DNA of 64,000 nucleotides, from positions 1,488,001 to 1,552,000 of the forward strand of contig NC_085883.1 of the NCBI RefSeq assembly GCF_035222275.1, written 5' to 3'. Of this stretch, positions 24,449 to 35,700 are shown in pieces. The notes under the pieces were generated by a model. It saw nothing but the letters and a program-made list of their open reading frames with translations. It was not told the origin of the DNA and searched no databases. The stretch's first letter is position 1. Every line of letters starts with the position of its first letter. Made by a program: the position numbers and the translations under genes. The DNA comes from Podospora bellae-mahoneyi. Taxonomy: Eukaryota; Ascomycota; Sordariomycetes; Sordariales; Podosporaceae.

Positions 24449-26604
24449 ATGGCGACCACGACGGACTCGAGTAGCGGCAACCGTGACATCAGTGAATGGC
24501 GGTCAATTGTCACACTCATTGTGTTCGTCATTACCAGTAAGTGTATATACCGTTCATAGTATTCTGGCAAGGTCACCAGCTAACTCAACTCTAAATAGAT
24601 GTTGTGGTTCTATTCCCGTTTCATATTCCCTTCTGCATTCCTCGGTGGCTTTACAACGGTTTTCTAGGGGCGCTAAGCTCCATGCGCATCATCTCGCCCC
24701 GCAACAAGACTCAGGGGACAAGCTCACCATGGGTGCGGTTACGGTTCTCAATGAATATTGTGACGGCACCTGTGATTGCCGATCTTTTTCTGCTGGCCAT
24801 AAAAGCCATCGGTGGCAAGGAGGTCAAGGATGGAACCGTTGGAGCGGACCATATCCACCCTATCGATATCATGGTCTTTTTCATCACCCTCGCCTATATC
24901 GCCATATCCATCGACGCATCAGGGCTTATTCGATATCTGGCCTTCAGGGTGCTGCAATGGGGCGGGAAGGTCGGACATCGTCTGTTCTTCTACCTGTACC
25001 TCTTCTTTTTCGGCATAGGCAGCTTTGTTGGCAACGATCCCATCATCTTGTCTGGGACAGCTTTCTTGGCCTACATGACGCGCGTTTCGAGCAACATTGT
25101 TCACCCTAGGGCCTGGATATATACTCAGTTTGCCGTGGCCAATATTGCCTCTGCTATCCTCGTGTCGTCCAATCCAACAAATTTGGTCTTGGCTGGCGCT
25201 TTCAAAATACGCTTCATCTACTACACGGCCAATATGGTGGTCCCTGTGATCATCACAGCTATCGTGCTCTTCCCCTTCTTGCTGTATATCGTCTTCGCCA
25301 GCGAATCTCTGATCCCTGTCGAGATCAAAATGCACGAGCTTCCGGAAGATGCAAGGGGCAAAAAGCCAGTAAACCCCAACATTCCCAATGCGAGGGGAAC
25401 GGCAGAACAACAGGAGGATGAGCCAGGGGAGCAAGGAAAGCTTTTGTCTCTGGAAGAGATCATGAATCCTTTTCTTGACAAGCGTGGTGCGGGATTCGGG
25501 GCAGCCATCATGGCATTGGCTCTGGTCTCAGTTTTGTCTCTTAATGCTGCGTCACAAAACCTTCCAGAGGGCGTTGTCCTGCAAGTATACTGGGTGACAT
25601 TACCAGCGGCTTTCATCATGCTCGTGTGGGACTTGGCATTTGGCTGGCTTCATCGCCATGAAACACGTGAGATTGCTCGGGAAGGTCGAAAACAAGTTGA
25701 AGAAGCAAAAGCGGAGCAGGCACGTCTTCAGAGGGAAGAACTGGAACTCGCCGCTTCCCAGGGTGGGGATCAAGTGGTAAGCGTCACCGGGAACGACGTT
25801 TCCGGCATTGGAAGTGATTCAGAAATCGTCAAATCCCAAAGCACTACAGTCGATGAGAAGAAGGAAGCTTCTCTGGAGAAAGATACACCACCGACCGAAG
25901 CCGCGACCAAGACCAACAATTCAGACCAACGAACACTTTCGTCAGTTGCCAGAGATGCATACAGATGGTCACAAGAGACCTTCCCCACCGCTACCGCGGT
26001 TCTCTCTCACCTACCCTATGCGTTGATCCCTTTTGCATTTGCAATGTTCATTCTGGTTCAAGCGCTGGTCACGAAAGGTTGGGTAGAGGTCTTCGCCAAG
26101 GGATGGGATCACTGGGTGAACAAGACCGGAACAGTTGGTGCCATAGGAGGCATGGGCTTTCTGTCGGTCATTCTCTGCAACGTATGTGATTACCTGCTTA
26201 GCTGCAATTTCGTTTTGCTTTACTGACTTGAAATCCAACAGTTTTCGGGTACCAACATTGGAACTACCATCCTATTATCACGCATTATCCAATCATGGCT
26301 CAGGCTTCATGATGCCAGCGGGATTCCCATCAGTGAACGAACGTACTACGCTACGATCTACAGCATGGCCCTTGGCGTTAATTACGGGGCTTTCAGCACG
26401 GCCATCAGTGCCTCTCTCGCCGGGTTACTCTGGCGTGATATTCTAGCCAAGAAGCATATTCACGTCAGGCGACTTGACTTTGCGCGGGTAAATCTTCCGA
26501 TCATTGCGATTGCCATGAGTGTGGGCTGTGCCGTCCTGATTGGTGAGATTTACATTATCAGGAGTGACCGGCCTTTTGACATAGTACCAGTTCTTGAGGA
26601 GTAG
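24449..26604 (+). CDS. Citrate/arsenite-type (ArsB/NhaD, CitMHS-like) ion transporter
   Basis: Predicted secondary transporter of the ion-transporter superfamily. Exons 24449-24536, 24599-26181 and 26242-26604 give 677 residues. The splice sites (GTAAGT to AAATAG; GTATGT to CAACAG) are canonical and in phase. About 11 hydrophobic spans are visible, split by a hydrophilic, Glu/Lys-rich central loop (around residues 390-480). Two half-repeat signatures are present: SSNPTNLVLAGAF in the first half and NFSGTNIGTTIL in the second, which are the inverted-repeat substrate-site motifs of this superfamily (Asn-rich re-entrant loops). The substrate (citrate or other di/tricarboxylate, arsenite, or Na+/H+) cannot be told from the sequence. 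It is probably a plasma- or vacuolar-membrane protein. Confidence 0.85.
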
Positions 26605-27034
26605 CATCATAGACATTCGCATTTTCGATAGACTAATAGCATTATTGCATTCGGTTGTTTACCTGCCTAGCGTTGCTAGCCCTAGCGGTTATTGGGGGTA
26701 GTCACTTCGGCCCGTTCCCCATGCAGATGCAAGAGAATCAGGGAAACTGACTCAGCTAACCTGCAGCTCAACGCAGATAAGAATTTCTTCTTTCAAGCCT
26801 ACTCGCCATCGCATTCTCGTCATTCTTTTCTTGATTAGGTGCCTCATCGGTTTCGAAGGGCTGCTTACCTCGCTCTTTCATGCACATCAGCCTCGCACTC
26901 GTGCTTATCGTCTCACGAACCAGAAATATCTCACCACCTGACTCCCTTCACTCAGCATCTTCTTTGCACTAAAATATGTATCCGTCTCCATTGCACCGAC
27001 TTGACAACCGCCTTATACAATCATCTCAGTCAAA
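26605..27034. other. Intergenic, no gene seen
   Basis: About 430 bases between two plus-strand genes. It holds the leader and promoter of the nucleoside hydrolase gene. A TGACTCA match occurs at about 26748-26754, but with no amino-acid gene nearby I give it no weight. Confidence 0.4.
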
Positions 27035-28318
27035 ATGTCCAGGCCCCGATACCCCTTTTTGTTTTTCGTCCTTGGCTTGCTATTGTTCCCTGGCTCTTCA
27101 CTTCAGAACACCAGCCCAAGATCAACCACCAGCCAACCAAAGATAATCCTCGACAACGACTGGAACCCCACCGCGTTCATCGCTTTCCTGCTCCCTTTAT
27201 ACTACAACTACACTGTCCTCGGCTTAGCCTCCGACACAGCCAACTCCTGGGCACTCCAAACCGGCCTTCACGCTCTCGCCTCTCTCGAGATTGCCTCCTT
27301 GTCGTCTTGCATCCCTGTTTACAAGGGGTCTGACTACCCGCTTCTGCAAACAGCACATACCTTTCAAACCTATGAGCTCCTCCACGGTGAGTTACCGTGG
27401 AAGGGTGTCTTTGCGAAGGAGAACACCACCAATGAGAAATTGGGAAATGATCCTACCTCTGGTGACCCACGAAGAGTGGTGAAAGAAGCTTTTACTACCA
27501 AAGGATATTATGGATACCCCAATGTGAGCTTCGCCGAGGGCTCAGCAGCGGAGTTTATGGTCAAGGCCGTGAGGGAGAATCCAGGGCAGGTAAGCATATT
27601 CTCGGCAGGGGCCCTGACGAATGTCGCGCTGGCGGTGAGGCTTGATGAGGACTTCGCGAAGAACACAGCTGGGTTGTATATTATGGGAGGGTATGTGGAT
27701 AGGTTTATGGAGCAGGCTATATGGGATGTGTTGAGGGCGGACTTGGTCTCGGATGTGAGTAAGTGCTGAAACATGTTAGACTAAGACTTGACACTGACAT
27801 GCTGCGGGTGGGGGATAGATCAACTTTATCGTGGACCCTGAAGCAACCAAGATTGCGCTTATGTCTGACTTTCCGAATATCACGCTTGTGGCTAATTCTG
27901 CTAATGGGGTGATACCGAATCAGGCGTTTCTTAATGAGTTGGTGGCGGTAAATGACAACCCCTTGAGTAGATTGGTCAGGGCGAACCAGCCTACTTATCT
28001 GCCGTTTTGGGATGAGACTGCCGCGGCTGTGATGGTTGATCGTGAAGCGGTTGTGTTGGATGAAGTGGAAGGTACGGTTTCCCAATCCGATTTTGGAAAG
28101 AACAAGGGTTTGCTGATTCGGCGATAGTTTATGTTGATGTTGATACATCGTACCACTCGCCCTTTTACGGGTATATCCGCCCGTACCAGGCAGCACTGAT
28201 GCCGCATGGGTTGAGAAAGATCAAGTACATTAACGCGGTTAACAATACGAAGGTCGCCGAGATGATCAAGACTGTTGTTCAGTTTCCGCCAAAAGGTTGT
28301 GCCGATCTTCATGAATGA
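27035..28318 (+). CDS. Secreted inosine-uridine-type nucleoside hydrolase
   Basis: Predicted enzyme cleaving the N-glycosidic bond of ribonucleosides, purine or pyrimidine salvage, probably extracellular. Exons 27035-27754, 27819-28071 and 28128-28318 give 387 residues. An N-terminal hydrophobic signal (FLFFVLGLLLF) is followed by ILDNDWNPTAF, where D40 and D42 replace the canonical DTDxGxDD cluster; this DNDW form is, as I recall, typical of a fungal secreted subfamily. Other family features are NDPTSGDPRRVVKEAF, the FSAGALTN loop, NFIVDPEATK and DEVEVYVDVDTSYHSPF near the end. The last intron (56 bases, GTACGG to CGATAG) was inferred because it restores the family-typical DVDTSY reading. 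Several N-glycosylation sites are present. The ending beyond that intron looks complete. Confidence 0.85.
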
Positions 28319-30216
28319 GGGGCGGATAACCAGGCTTGAGGGATGCTTTAGTCAAGAACTTCTTTAGCTCCACGATAACCCAATGCATTAATTGGTAGCA
28401 CCTTCCTTGATTTGTTCCATCCTGTTGACAATTTCTGTCGGGGCAGGCACCAACTGGCCCCCACCTGTCGCCACGCCAGCATCCAGAACATGGAAGGTCA
28501 TCGATTGGGGGCTAAGGTTTGATAACCGCCAAACCCATCAATCGAGCCTCTTTGCCTCTGGTAGCAATCTACAATTTTGTTAAAATGCGAATCGTCCAAT
28601 TGGTGGTAGCCGTCAATAGGGACAGCGCCGCACCAGCCCGAAGCTGCGCCCACAACAAGTGCGATGAGCATCAATATCCAATCCGAAGATATCACAAGTC
28701 TGAGTATTCCCCTTTAGAGTAGAACCTAGTCAGAATATTGTTAGCTCTTGCAAGTTGCAAAGACGGAAGAACGACGAGAGCGAAATGATCATACTCGGCT
28801 AGAAAACTCATCAGCATTTCAAAGGGCTCGTCGTCCCTGGGAGGCGATGCCTGGGTCCCAAAGAGGGAGAACCCTCATGACATTGTCCGTGTTGATGTTG
28901 TCGTCTGCACGTAATGGACGTAGATGGTGTGACGGCTCGATGTCTCGAGGCGCTGCTCCAGCATTCTTGCACTCTCAAAGCACCGATCGCACTGCTTACA
29001 GTAACCCATCTAGCCAGATTTATAGAACACTCTCAATCGTCTGCATCACATCCGCTTTACTATTGTGGTCATTCCGCGTTTGTCTCTGTTGCGACCTGAC
29101 TCTTGCCCGACACCTCAGCCAGCTGGGCCCAACTTGAAGTACTACCTAGAACCCGAAATAATAAGCCCTCCACAAATATACGCCCCCGCCGCACTCGTTG
29201 ATGCACAAACTACCGCTCCGGTTGTCTCCACGCTACCCGACGGCACCCGCGAATACCTACTCCGGACTTACTCCTACTCCACGACCGCTCCTTTCCAAAG
29301 CGCATCCTCGAAGGCAAACCGATCGATGAGGACGTCTACAGCGCTCCACTCATACCACTACGGTTTCGTGATGACGTACGACGCTTGTTGCCATGACCAC
29401 CGAGCCGAGAGAAAATGCTGGTGGCTTCACAATCAAGCACATTAACTCCCATACCTGACCGTGACCACGTCGAGCGGTTCTGTTACGGTGTCTGCGCCAG
29501 CTACTTTCTGCTCGGTGGTGAGACATATTCGCCCACGTTAAGATCCGCCACCACGTTTGGGTCCTTCCGGGCTTCGGAAAGGATCTTCCTCATCTCGAAA
29601 TACAGGTTTGGTTGTGGCTTCCTCCACCTCTCACCGCTCAGAAACACCTTCCTCCGTAGTCTATTGACCCATGGGACTAATAGCTGGTAATAAGGCGTGA
29701 ATTTCTTCTTTGTCCTATTGATGAAATCTCCTTCATCAGATACATGCCCTTTTGTAGGTCTGCCAGTTTGTTATCACCCTCGTAATTCCAGCTGTCAAAC
29801 TCAGTTAGTCCAATGTCTTTACCCGGTCCATTGTAGTGGATACATATCTCAACCGCCGAGGTGGCACAGTGTTGTAGCTGACTGTGCTCTACCTGCGAAT
29901 TACCTGTTTCTTGCTTTCGGGATCCCCAATCTAGGGAGATCATAATGTAGAGAAGAAGTTCAGCAGGTGACACGGAAAGATAATACCGGCGAGATTAAAT
30001 ATTCGGCACGTCTGTCAAGATAACTTGCTATCACTTCCTGCCTGGTTTGTCGACATCTCCTATCAGAGTAATATTGATATAGGGAACGAATCATCTCAAT
30101 CCAGCACGGCCTAACCAATCACTGGCCCTAATTCTCTCCGTTTCCGAACCTGACAAGCTACAGTGGACCCCTGGATCGGCTCGTTGGGCTGCGCTCATTT
30201 CGCCAGCGCTGCGATC
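28319..30216. other. Gene-poor stretch with degenerate coding fragments
   Basis: About 1.9 kb with no intact gene. On the minus strand, around 28880-29000, is a zinc-finger-like piece (YCKQCDRCFESARMLEQ with a following His), resembling fungal C2H2 repeats. Between 29480 and 29900 (minus) is another coding-like run, with VPWVNRLRRKVFLSGERW and NLYFEMRKILSEAR, broken across frames. I cannot name either parent gene. The stretch looks like a graveyard of host-gene pieces beside the Spok-like gene. Confidence 0.45.
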
Positions 30217-32715
30217 TCAACTTTGCCCGAAACATCCCGAGATGTCTTTAACAACCTTTTGTAGTTCTTTTGTGAAAGGATTCTTGCCTTGCTTCTGCAG
30301 TAGTTCCCTCTTCCTCTTCCGGTTTTGGCCGTTAGGGCTGAGCGGGCCAAGAGGTTGGCGACTGCAGATCTCTGCTCTCTCGAAGTCAACGACCATAATA
30401 TTTCGGTTGTACATGATGTTGCGTAATTCCGCATCGCAGTGTAAAACTCGGAGCCGATGAAGTTCGGTATAGGCGATGGCGATTGCGTTGACGGCAGCCA
30501 CCTTGTCAACCCGGTCGACGCATTTGGACAGTGGCTGCCCAGCCCAACTAAGCAGCAGGAAGTGCTCGGAAACACGGCCATCGCAGTAGTATGGGAGGAC
30601 CAGGTCTATTAGACCGAGACATACCGGAACGTGCCTCCCCTGGATAACAGAGAGCTGATTGTAAATGTTCTCCTCATTCTGTAGGCGGCCACGATTTGCT
30701 GACTCGACGCCCTTGGCAACAAGTGTGTAACCATGGGTGGACAGTCGGACCTTGAAGAGCGACCCGACAGCTCCCGCTAGGTACAGCGGTGCGGAGTTGG
30801 CGTCACGGCCGCGGTCACGGGCCAGCTGTGCACGAAGAAGATGCAGAAAGTCGACGCGGCTAATGTGGCCTGGTTTATGATAAGGGGCGTTCGGGCAGGA
30901 CGGGTCTATCGGGCCGCCAAGTGCAAGCCCAACAAGGCACTGATGGGTGCAGTACGCTCGGTCTTGTATGTCTGGCCGCCTTCCCCTTCCGCCACCTCCT
31001 CCTTTTCCAGAGCTTGCGTCGTCCGATGTGGCGACCGCGCCGCTAGAGGCGCCTGATGTCGCAGGTTTCCTGCCAGGACGAGTCAACCGATCCGCCGTCG
31101 GTGAAGGGGGTGGCGGTTCATCATCGTCCTCATGTGGTAGACCGGACTCGATGCTGGCCTGCTTGCAACTTAATCGAGTCCGAATTGGCGAGCGAGTAAA
31201 GCCGCGCCAGCGCTGAGGCTTGTACGGGGAAGCGTGTTCTTTGTCCTTGCGAACTGTCACTGGGATTTTGCTCAGCACATCTTCGAACTCCACGTCCCAA
31301 ATGTCAAGTCGTTCAGCGGCGTCGTGCCAGGATTGTGGGGGCGGTGGCGTAAGGAGGGCCTGGAGTATGAAGGCGAAGACCTGCGCGACAGCCGTGCGAT
31401 GAAGTCTGTTCTCGTCGTCCTCGATCACATCCAAATTCGGCACGCACACGTGGTAGAAGACCGTGGCGGGATCGTCTGGAATATAGAGAAAGACGAAGAC
31501 TTGTCCCGTACAGACGTATCCATACTGCATGCCCTTGCCGACCATGTAGGAGAAGAGTTGGGTAACGACAGCGGCGGCGAGCGCCCTCGACGCGAGGGCA
31601 AAGCCCTCGCAGTCCTTGTTGATCACATCTCGTCTCGGTTGGATATCAGACGCCAACCCGGTAACAATTTCATCCTGGCTTAGCTTGTGTGGCGCCTTGT
31701 ACTCGATGGCCATCGCCGGGATGTTGGCGCCGTCTGCCGTCCTGTATATGCAAAACTGGTCCGCTCGGTTGCCTTTCCCTTTCGCGCCGCGGCGCGGTTT
31801 TCGGATCGCTGCGGTCGTTGTGATGGCTGTATCTGTGGCACCGCTCCCGGCAAGGGACATGCGCTCGAGAGGCTTGGAAAGTGTGTCGTCAACGGTGCCG
31901 AGATTCGTGTGGCTCTCGAACATCACGGTTCCCTGTAGGCCAAGGGAGTCTCGGAGCTGCGTGTTTTCGGATACTGCAGCAAACAGCTTCTGTGCTGCAT
32001 TCTCGACAGTGTCGCGCTCGAAGGAGCGAAGGCCTTGCTCGCTGCTGATGGGGTTGATCAAAGACTCAACATAGGCCATCTGGTGTTGGGATGGGAACAC
32101 AGGGTTATCGGCGAAGGACGGGATGGAGAGCCGTTCCCATATTTCCTCTTGCCTTGCTGGAAAGTCGTGCCATTCAGCGATTCGTTGGGGGTAAAGACGG
32201 CCGACGGGATTGGTCGTGTCACCTTGGGTGGTCAGAGAACGGTCGGTGACGACCTGGATAGCAAGACTGAGAGAGTGACAGGTCTCAAGATAACCCTCCA
32301 GTGCTTGTAGCTGTGACTTTCTTGCAACCTCTTCAGCTTTTTCGCGTCGGCGTTGCTCCTCTTCTCGTCGGCGTTGCTCCTCTTCTCGTCGGCGTTGCTC
32401 CTCTTCTCGTCGGCGTTGCTCCTCTTCCCGTCGGCGTTGCTCCTCTTCTCGTCGGCGCTGCTCCTCTTCTCGTCGGCGTTGCTCATCGAAGGCGCGATTC
32501 TCGGCTTCTTCGCGCAGGCGTTGCTCCTCTTCTCGTCGGCGTTGCTCCTCTTCTCGACGGCGTTGCTCCTCTTCTCGTCGGCGTTGCTCCTCTTCTCGTC
32601 GGCGTTGCTCATCGAAGGCGCGATTCTCCGCTTCTTCGCGCAGGCGTTGTTGCTCCGAGGCCTGGCGCTTAGCTTGCGCAAGAGCCTCTCGTAGTCTCGC
32701 AAGCTCGTCGGCCAT
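30217..32715 (-). CDS. Spok-like protein: coiled coil, nuclease-like and kinase-like domains
   Basis: Intact 832-residue frame from Met 32715. The same frame opens upstream to a second possible Met at 32913 (898 residues), but that stretch holds a canonical GTGAGT donor, and MADELARLREAL is the more family-like start. Order of parts: a coiled coil with ten RRREEEQ heptads (about residues 4-140); a conserved module (SLAIQVVTDRS; FERDTVENA); a PD-(D/E)XK-like core with D319 and E337-Y-K339; a Gly/Ser/Pro linker; a cysteine cluster (C589, C593, C607); and a kinase-like domain with K668, HCD at 759-761, N766 and DFE at 777-779. This order matches the Spok spore killers of Podospora, single-gene meiotic drivers whose kinase-like part gives resistance, and a wider fungal family of unknown role. 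Whether this copy kills spores is inference only. Confidence 0.85.
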   Translation of the reverse strand: MADELARLREALAQAKRQASEQQRLREEAENRAFDEQRRREEEQRRREEEQRRREEEQRRREEEQRLREEAENRAFDEQRRREEEQRRREEEQRRREEEQRRREEEQRRREEEQRRREEEQRRREKAEEVARKSQLQALEGYLETCHSLSLAIQVVTDRSLTTQGDTTNPVGRLYPQRIAEWHDFPARQEEIWERLSIPSFADNPVFPSQHQMAYVESLINPISSEQGLRSFERDTVENAAQKLFAAVSENTQLRDSLGLQGTVMFESHTNLGTVDDTLSKPLERMSLAGSGATDTAITTTAAIRKPRRGAKGKGNRADQFCIYRTADGANIPAMAIEYKAPHKLSQDEIVTGLASDIQPRRDVINKDCEGFALASRALAAAVVTQLFSYMVGKGMQYGYVCTGQVFVFLYIPDDPATVFYHVCVPNLDVIEDDENRLHRTAVAQVFAFILQALLTPPPPQSWHDAAERLDIWDVEFEDVLSKIPVTVRKDKEHASPYKPQRWRGFTRSPIRTRLSCKQASIESGLPHEDDDEPPPPSPTADRLTRPGRKPATSGASSGAVATSDDASSGKGGGGGRGRRPDIQDRAYCTHQCLVGLALGGPIDPSCPNAPYHKPGHISRVDFLHLLRAQLARDRGRDANSAPLYLAGAVGSLFKVRLSTHGYTLVAKGVESANRGRLQNEENIYNQLSVIQGRHVPVCLGLIDLVLPYYCDGRVSEHFLLLSWAGQPLSKCVDRVDKVAAVNAIAIAYTELHRLRVLHCDAELRNIMYNRNIMVVDFERAEICSRQPLGPLSPNGQNRKRKRELLQKQGKNPFTKELQKVVKDISGCFGQS
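32338..32625. repeat. 21-bp heptad-coding minisatellite
   Basis: Inside the Spok-like gene, 21-base units of CGTCGGCGTTGCTCCTCTTC type encode RRREEEQ on the minus strand. There are two blocks, of four and six units. Each block is preceded by a copy of the same 15-residue segment (RLREEAENRAFDEQ and neighbours), so a larger segmental duplication was superimposed on the heptad repeats. Unit sequences are nearly identical (a few single-base variants), which suggests recent expansion or gene-conversion-like homogenisation. Confidence 0.9.
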
Positions 32716-35700
32716 TCCGAATGTGTAAAAAAAGGCGTTCTTGACAGTGGAACGATTGTTTGGATTCGAAAGTGTGACGTTGCCGAAGGAACGTGCACCC
32801 GGAATTGTTTCTGACACGCGCGGCAGAACCGGCAAGTTCCGAGCTACCGCTTGTCCATCCTTTCCAACCCTCGTCACCAACGTGGATAAAATACTCACAT
32901 CTTTTGGATCCATTCTCAGCTAGCATTTCTAGTTGTTTCACCAATCCCTGCTCCTGCCGCCCCCTCATCCGTCCATCATTATCTGTGCTATCAACCACCC
33001 CCCTTGGGTGCCAGCTAAACCCCTCCGAACATTCCCTTTTTCCCCTTCCTCCCCTTTTCATAACCTGGCAGAAGGGTGGGAAGAGACGGGCACTCTGCTT
33101 TGTTTGTGGCAGTTGATAACCTGGTGTTACTTCTGGAGCAGAATGAGAAGTGAATAAAGACGCCACCAGCTGCTTGTACTTCTTTACCTCATCGGCCTTG
33201 TCTTGAATAACTTGGGTAGAATCTTGGCGCCAGCATCCCGACAATATAGCTTCTGCTAGTGCCCTATCCGCCATAACTGGAAATCGGGGATAAATATGTT
33301 TCCAAACTAGCTAGTACATAACACTAGAGTATACAGCGAGCTTGCTCCCGAATGCCAGCTCTCCTTCATTGTTCTTGCCAGAGGGAAGCTGCCCCTCACC
33401 AAAGTTTTCCTGCTTTCCACTTCCTCCACTGCGTGCATGAATTCCGTCTGGATCTTGTCGAGCTCTGGCTCATTGAGCTTGTTTATGGCTTGCCCTGAGA
33501 GCCAGTCTAGCTGACATCCTGCCTACAGTGCCTAGGCGACCCTTTGGCAGGTCACCAGAGATACCATTTCACCAGAGCTTGGGGGCGGGGATACCTGGTT
33601 GCTCAGCTGGTGCACCCCAGATCTAGTTTCATCCCCGGGACGCAAAATTCACTTACGAAGCTATTGCTAAGGTACCGGAGCGTCGCTCAGGTAAGTCGAA
33701 TACGCCTGCAATTCGCCGTTGACCCCGCGCTCCGACCGTCGTGGCCGTGGGCCCTTAGAGTTTACCGGCGAAGAAAAAGACCGAATTTTACAAGATAAAT
33801 AAGAGCGTAGTTAAAGCTTTTCTAATAAAGGATTTATTAAATAATAAAGTATTTTTAACTGTAAAAAGTCGCTATTAGGTTTTATAGGTAAGCTTCTTTA
33901 GTAAAATACTATTAATATAGTACTTTAGGGTGGAACGTAAATCCCGTACTTGTTAAGCGCTTTTCGCTAGCTTATATTAGCAGTAATATCTTTCTAGGCA
34001 TTTTTAACATCCTCCTCGGTTTTGGTTATTAATGGGTACCTAGAGCAAACAAGAGTTAAAGAAAAGCTTCATTTTTGGTCTCTGTGGGTGGAATATAAAG
34101 TATGTGTTAATATCGGGGGGCTTTCGGAGGTCCAGGGTTGTGGAGGGTTTAATGTAGGTAGATGGCTTGGGTAGTTTAAACCTACCTGGGCCACATCCAT
34201 ATGTGGTCCACTTCCTTGTCATCCAACCTAGCGCAAGGGACGTTTTGGTTCAGCTTTGACCGGGGAAGCGCGGGAGAAACCATTGTTACCACACGGGTAA
34301 GGGATCCGTAGTACCTTTTACTCTTGGCTCGACGCTCCTAAACCCATGCATCCTGGAAGCTCTGGAGTACTTGGAGGATGTGGAAAATAACTGTTGAGAA
34401 GCAGATGGAATCCCCGTGCAACCACTGTTTACCATGAATTAGATAGATTTTATAGACCCGACCATATGGGTTACTAAGGGCACTAACGTCTATTTTTATA
34501 AGCGGGGATCCGATGCCGGATACCACGAGCTGCGCGCCAGCAATCCGCTCGCCAGAGTTCAACATCGAAAAACACCAATATCGATGTAAACCAAGCATTG
34601 TAGGCTTTGAAATACTGAGTACCTTAGTATATCTACCTGGCCAAGAAATGAGGAATCATGACCAAAAAAGAACCTTGAAAACACTGGAGTGGAGGATTCG
34701 GTGCGCGATCAGGATTTTGTTGATGGCCAGGTGGTCAATGAGGTGAGCCCATACATGAGATGAGCCAAGTCAAATCGAGGGCCGTTTTATCTCATCTTCA
34801 GTCATTAAAATGATGGCATGTGACTAAGGTGACACTGCGCCAAATGTGGCACAGATGGCTCTGAATTGGTAACCTACAAAACCAGCCATTCCACCACTAA
34901 TTGAACTAGATACCTACGCATGGAAGCATCGTTTCCAGGCTTTGAACCGCCATTCAAAATAACCATAGATTGGATACGTATGCAGGTGCAAACCCAAGTG
35001 CATACTTGGTTCCTGTTAATCTGTGGCATGTAGGCCAATCGAACATGTATGTGCTGCACAACGTAGATCCGGCTGACATCTCAAACATGATAATATATAT
35101 GTACCTGGACTCGCCAGCATGTGTGACTCCATTGGGGGATCACGGAGATGTACGACTTAATCAGGACATTCTATTTAGCTCTGAAGCAGCACAGGGAGTC
35201 TTGTAGCACTCTCTTTTTACCTGTTCGGGCAGAGTCCCTTGCGTTCGTTTTTGCTGTTCCACAGCTACCTATATCAGCTAATCCTTATGGAGAGATATAC
35301 GGTCCTTAGTTTTGAACTATTCAAACCAGCTCATCTCTGACAATGCCACACCACACTCACTGCTTTTGTGCTTTCCTTTCCATCTCGCTTACAGCATCCC
35401 GCCCGCCCACCGCTCCAAAACCACCCCATAGACAAATCTCCAAGCATGCTTGAATCCCTAGTGCAGTTGGGCAGGCGGTCTGCATATACCTAACACCAAA
35501 ATCGCGCTGCAAGGAACTTCCCATTAACCACTACAAACGCATAAGTGCGTAGTTATTCAGCATGCCAGATATATTCCTTTTACCGGATAAGTTAACTATA
35601 CGTCGGTCCGTAGGCAGAACTTACTGAGATATTATTCTCGTTTAGAGAGGATAGCGATTCGATCGTGCCATCGTACACGAAGCATGTTTGTATTTACTAA

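Noticed and set aside
26748-26754. Another TGACTCA match upstream of the nucleoside hydrolase
   Set aside because: A seven-base match is expected several times in 64 kb by chance, and the neighbouring genes are not amino-acid biosynthetic.
32669-33274. 201-residue minus-strand frame overlapping the start of the Spok-like gene
   Set aside because: Its second half is an alternative frame of the Spok-like 5' region. Only the first 45 residues look coding, and these are reported as a finding instead.
34855-34930. tRNA-like stretch on the minus strand (TCTAGTTCAATTAGTGG)
   Set aside because: The D-arm-like part is suggestive, but no proper anticodon stem, T-arm or acceptor stem could be paired by eye.
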